From Thermoanaerobaculia bacterium (GTDB lineage: Bacteria > Acidobacteriota > Thermoanaerobaculia > Multivoradales > JAHZIX01), in contig JALXFE010000038.1 in the NCBI GenBank assembly GCA_027069135.1, positions 20,213-84,212 of the forward strand: a stretch of DNA of 64,000 nucleotides, written 5' to 3'. Below, piece by piece: positions 46,738 to 54,769 of the stretch (the stretch's first letter is position 1; each line of letters starts with the position of its first letter). The notes beneath the pieces are model-generated. The model did not search any database. It was given only the letters and a program-made list of their open reading frames with translations, and was not told where the DNA came from. A program made the position numbers and the translations under genes.

Positions 46738-48264
46738 ATGACGGGTCTACGAAAAACTATCGCCATTCTGAGTGTCCTCGCTTGGGCCCTGGGCCTGCCC
46801 GGTGGCGCAATAGCGCAAAGCTCCAACAATCCTGCCGCGGGGCGCCTGCTCCTAGAAGGTCGTCGGCTGCAAAGCGAGGGGGATTTAGCGGGAGCCTTAC
46901 GAGAGTTCCAGCTCTTGGCCGAACGCTTCCCGGAGAGCCTTCAGGCGAGGGAGGCGCTTTGGCTCATCGCCCAAGGCAAGGCTCAGGAAGGGGACCGGAA
47001 CGGAGCCCGGCAAACGGCCGTCGATCTGGCCTCTCGCTTCCCCTCATCGCCCTACGCTGCCGACGCTTACCTTCTTCAGGCAAGGCTATTGCTGCAGGGC
47101 TTCCCGACCCCGGCAGAAGTGGAGGAAGCCAGCACTCTCTTCAAGAGAATTCCCTTGCTCTTCGGCCGGGACGACTTCCCGAAGCTTCCCGCCCGGCATG
47201 AAGCGCGCTTTCTCCGGGGGGACTTGGATCTAGATCTGGGGGAGATGGGCACTGCAGCGGCAGCTTTCGTCGGCGCCATCGAAGATGAGCCGGCGGCATC
47301 CTGGACGTCGAGAGCTCGGGTCGGCCTCGGAAAAACCCTGCTCATCGAAGGCGATTGGGTTTCCGCTACGGATATTCTGCAGCGCGCGGTCGCCGCCAGC
47401 GAGGAATCGGGACGGGCCGACGCGGACCCTGCGTCTGCCGGCCTCGCCCGCCGGCTCCTGACGGGAATTCATCGCCTGGCCCTGCTCCCGGCATCCGGGC
47501 AACCCTCCTGGAATTCCGCCCGGATTCTCTCGGTCCCCGGGGCAACTCTCAAGCGACCCATCGCCGTGGCGGCTAACCTCGCCGACCATGTCGTGATCGT
47601 CGACCGTGCCGGCCTCGTGGTCGAAATCGGCCCCGGCGGCGCTGCGGTGGCCAGCCGAGCCGCCAAAGACTCCGGCAAACCCTGGTGGGGGAAGGACCGG
47701 GCCTACTTCGGAGACGACGGCACCCTACGGAGAATGACGGATACCTGGGGAGCGAATCTTTCGGTCCCCAAGAAGGGTAAGAAGGAGCCCCTCAAGAGCG
47801 TTGGCGCAGGAGCCAGCGGCGCACTCGGTCAGTGGTATCTCCTCGATTCGGGAGCGAAAAGGGTTCAGGTCTTCGTGCCCCGGGGCAAGTTTCTCAGCAC
47901 CTTGATGGAAGGGGATCCCGTCGATCTCGCCCAAGACCTGCAGGGAAAGATCTACGTCCTCGACCGGAAGGCCCGCAAGGTGAACCGCTACCTCTCCAAC
48001 GGCAGATCCGACGGCGTCGCCGCCAGCGGTAATTGGCGCAAACCGGAAGCTGTGGCGGTGGACATTCTGGGACGGGTCTACATTCTGGATCGGGACAACG
48101 CAACCATCAATATTTTTGGCCTCCAGGGCGGGAAGGTCCAAACGATCGGCCCCCAGCTACCCGGTGGAATTGAGCTACGCAACCCAGTGGACTTGACGGT
48201 AGACGCCAGCGGTAGGCTCTATATTGCAGACAGCCGGCTGCAGGCCGTCGTGATCGTCGAATGA
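46738..48264 (+). CDS. Exported TPR and NHL-repeat propeller protein
   Basis: 508 residues. Signal peptide (TIAILSVLAWALGLPGGAIAQ), N-terminal TPR/Tol-Pal YbgF-like helices (LLLEGRRLQSEGDLAGALREFQLLAERFPES; ARQTAVDLASRFPSSPYAADAYLLQARLLL), then from about 260 an NHL-type beta-propeller (QGKIYVLDRKARKVNRYLSNG, PEAVAVDILGRVYILDRDNATINIFG, PVDLTVDASGRLYIADSRLQ). Likely a periplasmic protein-binding scaffold. Lies 90 bases after the kinase and 10 bases before the PEGA-PDZ gene, so it is probably in one operon with them. Confidence 0.82.
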   Translation: MTGLRKTIAILSVLAWALGLPGGAIAQSSNNPAAGRLLLEGRRLQSEGDLAGALREFQLLAERFPESLQAREALWLIAQGKAQEGDRNGARQTAVDLASRFPSSPYAADAYLLQARLLLQGFPTPAEVEEASTLFKRIPLLFGRDDFPKLPARHEARFLRGDLDLDLGEMGTAAAAFVGAIEDEPAASWTSRARVGLGKTLLIEGDWVSATDILQRAVAASEESGRADADPASAGLARRLLTGIHRLALLPASGQPSWNSARILSVPGATLKRPIAVAANLADHVVIVDRAGLVVEIGPGGAAVASRAAKDSGKPWWGKDRAYFGDDGTLRRMTDTWGANLSVPKKGKKEPLKSVGAGASGALGQWYLLDSGAKRVQVFVPRGKFLSTLMEGDPVDLAQDLQGKIYVLDRKARKVNRYLSNGRSDGVAASGNWRKPEAVAVDILGRVYILDRDNATINIFGLQGGKVQTIGPQLPGGIELRNPVDLTVDASGRLYIADSRLQAVVIVE

Positions 48265-48274
48265 GGAAGCCGGG

Positions 48275-50554
48275 ATGAGCCAAGGCAAACCCTATAGCTG
48301 GACTTTCGTAGGAATCCTGGCCCTTCTTTGGCTCGGGATACTCCAGCCCGCCGCGGCCCAGATCGCGGAGGCGGATCTCCCTCCGGACAGCTACCAGCAG
48401 TTGGCCTACGAGAGCATCCCTTTTGAAGAGCTCCAGAAGCGCTTCGAAAAGGCCGAGGCCGCTTTCGTCGAGGAGTTGAATCCGGAACGGGCCCTGCCCC
48501 TGTTCGCTGACCTGATCGAGGTCCTCGACGGTCGTCTCGAAGGCCCCATCGAAGCGGGCACCACGGCACGAGATCCCCGAGACTTCGACCTGCTGGCTCG
48601 CTGTCTCGGCTATAGCGTCCGCATCAACTTCAACCTCGGGGGCGATAGCAATGTCGAAGAGGACCTACATCGACTCCTCGAGCTCAACCCTGCCTTCGAG
48701 TTCGACACGGCCATCATCTCGCCGAAGCTACTGCAGCACTTTGAATCCCTGAAGAAAAAGACCGTGGGCAAGTTAGCCTTGACCCTGGAGCCCCCGGACG
48801 CCGAAGTTCTCGTCGACGGCCGTCCCGTGGATCCCTCCCGAGGCCCTGTCGCCGTGCCGGCGGGAACCCGCTCCTTGGTGGTCCGACGCCCGGGCTACAG
48901 AACTGTCGAAATGGTCCAGGAAGTCCTCCCGGGAAAAGAGCTTCCCATGGGGCTTACACTCGAGCGGGAAAGCGCCATGGTGCTCCTGGTAAGCCGCCCG
49001 GTGGATGCCCAGGTCTTTATCGACGGCGAGCCGGTCGGTGTCACTTCCGGGGCTTTGCCGGACGACTACCCCCTCTCTGGTGATGCGGCAAAGTTTTCCC
49101 GAGAGGAGTTCTCTTCGCCCACAAAGATCGGCGGGCTCACCGTCGGACCTCACCGTATCGAGGTCCGGAAAGACGGCTTCCGCCCCTTTCGCTTCGAAGT
49201 CAGCATTCCGGAGCTCAAAGACTTCAACGCCGGTGTCGCCCTCTTGGAGCCCACCGGTGGCCTGGTGATTCTTCGAGGATTACCCCGGGGAGCGCAAGTC
49301 TCCCTCGGCGGCCGTGCCGTGCGCACCGTTCCCATCAACCGGACCGATGGACAATTGACCTTGGCCCCCGGGAACTACCGTATAGGTGTCACCGATGGGG
49401 CTTCCGGATTCTTTCGCGTCGAATTTTCCCTGGCAGATCAGCAGACGGTGGAAGTCTCCGTCGAGCTTCGGCCAGCTCTGACCTTGCTCGGCATCCTCGG
49501 GGGTGACCGACCCGCTGCCGCGAAACTCGGCAAAGACCTTCGGCAGGCGACGGGAGCCCTCGAGCGGTGGACGTTTCTCAATCGCACCGAAGAAGGGGAG
49601 GCGTTGCTGGCCGCCCACGGCTTCCAGGCGACGCCCTTGCGGGCCGCGGCAGCCGGCGGCTCGGCGACCGGTCGGACTCCGGAGCCGGATTGGGTTGCCT
49701 TACAGAAGGCTGCGGACGAGAAAGCCCAGGGCTCCGTCTACGTGGTCGCCGTACTCTCCGACGACCTCATCGCGGATGCTGCGGATCTCTGGTTTCTGCC
49801 TTCGGCCCCGGCCCCGGCACGACCCGACCGCCGATCGATCCCCTTGGCCGATTCCGGGCCCTTAGAGCGGCTGGTCGAAGCCTTCAACCAGCCCTTCGAG
49901 CTTCAGAAAGCCTGGTTTGGGGCTTCCCTGATCGACTCCACGGCAGCGGATGGACCGGTCGTCGCCGCCTTGAATCCTAAGGGCCCAGCGGCTAAAGCAG
50001 GCGTCCGGCTGGGGGATGAAATCCTGGCGATTTACGGCGAGAAAGTGGGCAGTGCCGCTGCTGCTCAGGCGGTTCTTCAAGGCTTGAGGCCCCTCTCCAG
50101 CTTTAGCGTGGACCTTGCGAGCTCCGCCGGTCGCCGCACTGTGGACGTCGACCTGGGGACCAGCCCCGCGGCCGTCCCGTTAGACTCCACCGACCTCATC
50201 TATGCGGCGATCTCAGCGTCCCTGGCAGCGGAGGCTGAAGACGAAGAGAGCGTCGTTCCCGCCTGGCTACGGGAGCTCAACCGGGCCGCCGTCTTTCTCC
50301 ACGGCGGCGCCTGGGAAGAAGCCGTGCGGGTCTTGAGGGCTATCCAGGCCCCCAAGGGTCCGGGCCTCGGTCAAGGCATGGTGGACTACTGGTTGGCCAT
50401 CGCGCTCAACGCCGTCAGCCCTGAATATGAGGATCAAGCCCGCCAGGCCCTGGAACGCGCCGCCGCAGACCCCGGCGCACGCCTCTTCCACAACGACGGC
50501 CCCCTGGTCGCACCCCGCGCCCGGGCCCGGCTCCTGGGCCTCGGCGGAGGCTGA
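48275..50554 (+). CDS. Exported PEGA- and PDZ-domain protein
   Basis: 759 residues. Signal peptide (WTFVGILALLWLGILQPAAAQ), helical N-terminal region, PEGA domains about 165-320 (KLALTLEPPDAEVLVDGRPVDPSRGPVAV; MVLLVSRPVDAQVFIDGEPVGVTSGALP) with a third PEGA-like unit (LVILRGLPRGAQVSLGGRAVRTVP), a central region of unknown fold, a PDZ domain about 560-620 (VVAALNPKGPAAKAGVRLGDEILAIYGEKV) and a helical C-terminus. No protease triad is present, so the PDZ is probably a binding module. Third gene of the kinase operon. Confidence 0.82.
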   Translation: MSQGKPYSWTFVGILALLWLGILQPAAAQIAEADLPPDSYQQLAYESIPFEELQKRFEKAEAAFVEELNPERALPLFADLIEVLDGRLEGPIEAGTTARDPRDFDLLARCLGYSVRINFNLGGDSNVEEDLHRLLELNPAFEFDTAIISPKLLQHFESLKKKTVGKLALTLEPPDAEVLVDGRPVDPSRGPVAVPAGTRSLVVRRPGYRTVEMVQEVLPGKELPMGLTLERESAMVLLVSRPVDAQVFIDGEPVGVTSGALPDDYPLSGDAAKFSREEFSSPTKIGGLTVGPHRIEVRKDGFRPFRFEVSIPELKDFNAGVALLEPTGGLVILRGLPRGAQVSLGGRAVRTVPINRTDGQLTLAPGNYRIGVTDGASGFFRVEFSLADQQTVEVSVELRPALTLLGILGGDRPAAAKLGKDLRQATGALERWTFLNRTEEGEALLAAHGFQATPLRAAAAGGSATGRTPEPDWVALQKAADEKAQGSVYVVAVLSDDLIADAADLWFLPSAPAPARPDRRSIPLADSGPLERLVEAFNQPFELQKAWFGASLIDSTAADGPVVAALNPKGPAAKAGVRLGDEILAIYGEKVGSAAAAQAVLQGLRPLSSFSVDLASSAGRRTVDVDLGTSPAAVPLDSTDLIYAAISASLAAEAEDEESVVPAWLRELNRAAVFLHGGAWEEAVRVLRAIQAPKGPGLGQGMVDYWLAIALNAVSPEYEDQARQALERAAADPGARLFHNDGPLVAPRARARLLGLGGG

Positions 50555-50566
50555 AAGAAACGGGGA

Positions 50567-52381
50567 ATGTTACGGGTTATCACCGAGGCTGCATCGGGTT
50601 CTCACCAGAGACCGCAGCCGGCTTATCTCGCCACGAAGCAAGAGCTAGCCTTCGGCGAAGGATTCCACCTAGAGGAGAGGGACCAGCAAGGGACCTACCG
50701 TTGGATGGACTTCGTGGGCTACCTGAAGCTGCCGGAAGGGGAGGCCAAGCTGACGGAGACCGATCCGAGCGCTCCTCACTTCCTGGAAATTTCCGTCCAA
50801 TCCTCCTTTCACGACCTTTCCCAGGAACTCACGGTAACGGCCGGTGACACCGAGAGAACCCGCCCCCTCGTCCGCGGCTGGAACATCATCTCGATCCCTG
50901 TGCTGCCATCGGCAGCAACCTTCCGCTTCTCGGTCAACAAGCTCTTCCCGAAGGCCTATTACCCGGAAGACACCCGCAACCTGTCAGTGCGATTCCGCCC
51001 CGCCATCCTCCATCGGGATCCGGAGCGGCACCGCCACGTGAGGGACCAGCAGACCAATGCGGTGGCCAACACCCGCGAACTCATGGCCGGCGCCACCGTC
51101 CTCGAGTCCACCCCGCAGGTGCTGGGAATCGACATGTACGGCGTCTGCAACGTCAAGCCTCCTTGCGTCTACTGCGCGTGGGACGCCAACAAGAAACTGG
51201 AGGGGGATCACGTGCACGCCCCCTTCACCCTAGAAACCCTGGCGGAGTGGGGCCAGCTCTTCGAGCGCGCGAGCACGTTGGTCAACTGCTCCATCGGCGA
51301 ACCTTTCATGATGAAGAACTTCGACGAGTTGCTCGACATCTTCGGCGACCGGGGCAAGGCGCTGGAAATCACGACCAACGGGCAAGTTCTCACCGACCGC
51401 AATATCAGGAAGCTCCTCGGCCGGGACATCCACCTCTATATCTCCCTCGATGCAGCTACCGCCGAGACCTACGCCAAGTTGCGCAACAATAAGTGGGACC
51501 GCCTCATCGCCAACCTCCGCCGGCTGATCGAGGCAAAGAGGGGACGCCAGGGACAGCCGAGGATCTTCGCCGTCTTCATGCCCATGCGGGTCAACGTCCA
51601 CGAGTTGGACGCCTTCTTCGAGCTGTGCGCCGATCTCGAGGTAGACCGGGTCATTCTCCGACCCCTGAACTTCGCCGAGGAGAGCGATCTCAACTGGGAG
51701 CGGGGCGGCCACGTCTTTAACTACTTAGAACAACTGCTACCCATGGAAGAGCTCGTCCGGGTGAGCGGGCGGGCGGCGGCACTGGCCCGTGAACACGGTC
51801 TCGATCTCGCCGACCAGATGGACTTTGGCGGCGGGCTCAAGGAGGCCTTTCCGGAGGAATTCGCGGCCGGACGCATGGAACTCCGCGATAAGGAGAAGGC
51901 TAGCGGGGCGTGCGAAACCAACGGCGGCGAGACGGCTCAAGCCTCCGAGACCGACCCTCTGCCGGTCCTTCAAGACGAGCCTCTTCCCTCCCTCGGGGAG
52001 GAGAATTACCCACCCTGCAAGGAACCCTGGACAAACCTCTACATCCTCCGCCGGGGGATACTTCCTTGCTGCTACGGCGGCGAGCCGATCGCCCCCATGG
52101 ACGGTCACCAGGAGATCTGGAACTCTCCCTTGCTCCAGGAAATCCGTTCCGAGCTAGCCTCCCACCGGTTCCACGACTACTGCTACGACTCTCCGTCCTG
52201 TCCCATCATCCGCAAGGCGGGATTGCGACCCGAGCGTGGGCCCCTGGGGAGCCTACACACCAGGACCCGGCGAGTTTGGACCGGCCTGAATCGCTGGACC
52301 TTCGGAATTCCGAGGATGTTCTACACCCCGGTGAAGAAAGCTGCCCGGAAATTGCGCCAATCCCGCCGCTCCGATACCTAG
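50567..52381 (+). CDS. Radical SAM protein with SPASM-like C-terminal cluster region
   Basis: 604 residues. About 180 residues of unassigned beta-rich sequence precede the radical SAM domain, whose cluster motif is CNVKPPCVYC, spaced Cx5CxxC rather than the canonical CxxxCxxC. The barrel continues with FTLETLAEWGQLFERASTLVNCSIGEPFMMKNFDELLDIF and LEITTNGQVLTDRNIRKLLGRDIHLYISLDAATAETYAKLRNN. Near 470-550 SPASM-type cysteines occur: YPPCKEPWTNLYILRRGILPCCYGGEP and FHDYCYDSPSCPII. It is probably an AdoMet-dependent modifier of a peptide or glycan; no small precursor peptide is seen next to it. Begins 12 bases after the PEGA-PDZ gene. Confidence 0.88.
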   Translation: MLRVITEAASGSHQRPQPAYLATKQELAFGEGFHLEERDQQGTYRWMDFVGYLKLPEGEAKLTETDPSAPHFLEISVQSSFHDLSQELTVTAGDTERTRPLVRGWNIISIPVLPSAATFRFSVNKLFPKAYYPEDTRNLSVRFRPAILHRDPERHRHVRDQQTNAVANTRELMAGATVLESTPQVLGIDMYGVCNVKPPCVYCAWDANKKLEGDHVHAPFTLETLAEWGQLFERASTLVNCSIGEPFMMKNFDELLDIFGDRGKALEITTNGQVLTDRNIRKLLGRDIHLYISLDAATAETYAKLRNNKWDRLIANLRRLIEAKRGRQGQPRIFAVFMPMRVNVHELDAFFELCADLEVDRVILRPLNFAEESDLNWERGGHVFNYLEQLLPMEELVRVSGRAAALAREHGLDLADQMDFGGGLKEAFPEEFAAGRMELRDKEKASGACETNGGETAQASETDPLPVLQDEPLPSLGEENYPPCKEPWTNLYILRRGILPCCYGGEPIAPMDGHQEIWNSPLLQEIRSELASHRFHDYCYDSPSCPIIRKAGLRPERGPLGSLHTRTRRVWTGLNRWTFGIPRMFYTPVKKAARKLRQSRRSDT

Positions 52382-52565
52382 AGGCTCGGCAGCCGAGAGC
52401 CGCGGCTCATACCAAAACCGGAGAGAAGAGCCGGGGCTTGGTCTATAATCGCCGGCTCACTCTCTTGGTTGCCGTCGAAGTGCATTTGACCCACCGATTG
52501 GATCGAACTCCAAGATGCCCCGAAGGGCACCCCAGAGAAGCAACACCGTGGAACGAAGAGCGTTG

Positions 52566-53456
52566 ATGAAGAGCCTCAAGATCCTCCTTTCTCGCATCGT
52601 CGACTATGCCGGACTGTTTCCGCCGGCGGGCTTGCCCATGGAAGTCGCTGTCAGGAACTTCGCCGAGTACCACCGAGGACCGAAGGCTTGGATGCTGGGG
52701 CGCTTCGTGGTGCCGGCAAGCCGTCTGCAGGAGTTTGAGACCGCGGCGGCAGGCTTGCTGCCGGCGGCGGGGGAGGCTCCCTGGGAGCTCAGCGTTCTGG
52801 GAGGCGAAGATCCAGAGGCCACCGCAGAGGCCCTCAAGGCCTTTCGCCTTCGGCACTCCGGCGAGGGGGTTGTGGCGACCGCTGTAGAGATGAAAGCCTC
52901 TTCGCCAGAGACGATTCAGCAGGGCCTCGAAGTGTTGCCCGAGAGTGTGGAGATTTTCTTCGAGGTTGCCCACGACCGTGATCCGGCACCGCTTCTCAGC
53001 CATCTTGCGGGGACTCGGGGTCGTGCCAAGATCCGCTCCGGCGGCGTCACTGAAGGTTCATTTCCCGACCCTCGGGAGCTGGCGGATTTCCTCCTCGCCT
53101 GCAAGGCCACCGATGTCCCCTTCAAGGCGACGGCGGGCCTCCATCATCCGCTGCGGGGTCGCTACCGCCTCACCTACGAAGAGGGGAGTCCCGAAGGGAC
53201 GATGTTTGGATTCCTCAACGTCTTCGCCGCTGCTGCCTTCTTGCGCTCCCAAGAGCTCACCGAGGAGGAGCTCGTGGAGCTTCTAACGGAGGAGCAAGCG
53301 CAAGCTTTCTCCTTCACTGACACCGAGCTTTCCTGGCACGACCGTTCCCTCTCTCTCGAGAGTCTGGACGACAGCCGCGCTCGATTCGCCCTGAGTTACG
53401 GCTCCTGCTCTTTTCTGGAACCCATCGAAGACCTACAAGCATTGGACCTACTATGA
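52566..53456 (+). CDS. Unknown barrel-like protein coupled to fumarylacetoacetase
   Basis: About 296 residues from ATG 52566 (GTG 52548 is possible). No signal peptide. The sequence has motifs that look catalytic: RIVDYAGLFPPAGLPMEVAVRNFAEY near the start, VEIFFEVAHDRD, RAKIRSGGVTEGSFPDPRELADFLLAC and PFKATAGLHHPLRGRYRLTY. Alternating beta/alpha pattern with conserved Lys and His near strand ends suggests a TIM barrel of aldolase type. Its stop overlaps the fahA start (ATGA), so it is probably in tyrosine degradation. I cannot assign a reaction. Confidence 0.75.
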   Translation: MKSLKILLSRIVDYAGLFPPAGLPMEVAVRNFAEYHRGPKAWMLGRFVVPASRLQEFETAAAGLLPAAGEAPWELSVLGGEDPEATAEALKAFRLRHSGEGVVATAVEMKASSPETIQQGLEVLPESVEIFFEVAHDRDPAPLLSHLAGTRGRAKIRSGGVTEGSFPDPRELADFLLACKATDVPFKATAGLHHPLRGRYRLTYEEGSPEGTMFGFLNVFAAAAFLRSQELTEEELVELLTEEQAQAFSFTDTELSWHDRSLSLESLDDSRARFALSYGSCSFLEPIEDLQALDLL

Positions 53457-54769
53457 GCCACGCCACCGACCGTACCCACGACCGCGACCTGCGAAGCTGG
53501 GTCGAGAGCGCCAACCGGGAAGGGTCCGACTTTCCTATTCAGAACCTACCCTTCGGTTCCTTTCGTCGAAGAGACTCCGGCCAAACCCACGTCGGTGTCG
53601 CGATCGGCGATCAGGTTCTGGATCTCTCGGCCTGTGAAAATGCTGGGCTCCTCGAGGGCCTTGCCGCCGCTGAGGCCTGCACCGCTCACAGCCTCAACGC
53701 CTGGATGGCCTGTTCGGCAGAGGATCGCCGGGCGTTGCGTCGGCGCCTGGTCGAGCTTCTCGAAGAAGGAACCGCCCCGGGACGAATCCAGGCGGTGGGA
53801 AAATGTCTGGTGCCTACCGAGGAGCTCGAGCTTCTGCTGCCCGCCAACGTGGGCGACTACACCGACTTTTACGCCTCCGTCTTCCATGCCACCAACATCG
53901 GAAAAATGTTCCGACCCGACAACCCACTCCTACCCAACTACAAGCACATCCCCATCGGCTATCACGGGCGTGCCTCTTCCATCGTGGTCAGCGAAACCCC
54001 GGTTCGACGGCCTCAGGGACAAACCAAGGCCGACGACGCCGACAGCCCGACCTTCGGACCGTCGAAGCTCCTCGACTACGAGCTCGAGGTCGGTGCCTTC
54101 ATCGGCCCCGGAAATCAGCTGGGACACCCCATTCCCATCGAGGAAGCCGAGGACCATCTAGTGGGCCTGTGCCTGGTCAACGATTGGTCCGCCCGGGACC
54201 TCCAGAAGTGGGAGTATCAGCCTCTCGGGCCGTTTCTGGCGAAGAGTTTCACTACCACCATCTCCCCCTGGGTCGTCACGGCGGAAGCTCTCACCCCCTT
54301 TCGGGTTCCGGCCTTCGAGAGGCCGGAGGGGGATCCTCAACCCCTGCCCTATCTCTCCTCTCCTGCAAACGAAGCCCACGGCGGTGTCGATCTCACCCTC
54401 GAGGTCTGGCTCCAAAGCGAGCGCATGCGCCAGGAGGGCCATGAGCCGATTCGTTTGAGCCGCGGAAATTTCGCCAAGCTCTATTGGACCGTCGCCCAGA
54501 TGATCACCCACCATACGAGCAACGGCTGTGACCTGCGCCCGGGCCATCTCTTGGCGAGCGGTACCGTCTCCGGGCCGACCAAGGGTGAGCGCGGCTGCTT
54601 GATGGAGCTGACCACCAAAGGCGCTGAGCCCTTAGAGCTTCCCACCGGCGAGACCCGCAAATTCCTGGCGGACGGTGACGAGGTGATCCTGCGGGGATAT
54701 TGCGAGCGGGAAGGTTTCGTCCGTATCGGATTTGGGGAGTGCCGAGGTCGAATCGAGGCCGCCGGGTGA
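53453..54769 (+). CDS. fahA: Fumarylacetoacetase
   Basis: Last enzyme of tyrosine degradation: fumarylacetoacetate + H2O to fumarate + acetoacetate. 438 residues. The N-terminal FAA_hydrolase_N domain (FGSFRRRDSGQTHVGVAIGDQVLDL) precedes the catalytic domain with YTDFYASVFHATNIGKMFR, PNYKHIPIGYHGRASSIVVS, metal-binding YELEVGAFIG and VNDWSARDLQKWEYQPLGPFLAKSF. Length matches mammalian-type FAH. Overlaps the genes on both sides by four bases, linking it to the unknown barrel-like protein and the acetoacetyl-CoA synthetase. Confidence 0.96.
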   Translation: MSHATDRTHDRDLRSWVESANREGSDFPIQNLPFGSFRRRDSGQTHVGVAIGDQVLDLSACENAGLLEGLAAAEACTAHSLNAWMACSAEDRRALRRRLVELLEEGTAPGRIQAVGKCLVPTEELELLLPANVGDYTDFYASVFHATNIGKMFRPDNPLLPNYKHIPIGYHGRASSIVVSETPVRRPQGQTKADDADSPTFGPSKLLDYELEVGAFIGPGNQLGHPIPIEEAEDHLVGLCLVNDWSARDLQKWEYQPLGPFLAKSFTTTISPWVVTAEALTPFRVPAFERPEGDPQPLPYLSSPANEAHGGVDLTLEVWLQSERMRQEGHEPIRLSRGNFAKLYWTVAQMITHHTSNGCDLRPGHLLASGTVSGPTKGERGCLMELTTKGAEPLELPTGETRKFLADGDEVILRGYCEREGFVRIGFGECRGRIEAAG

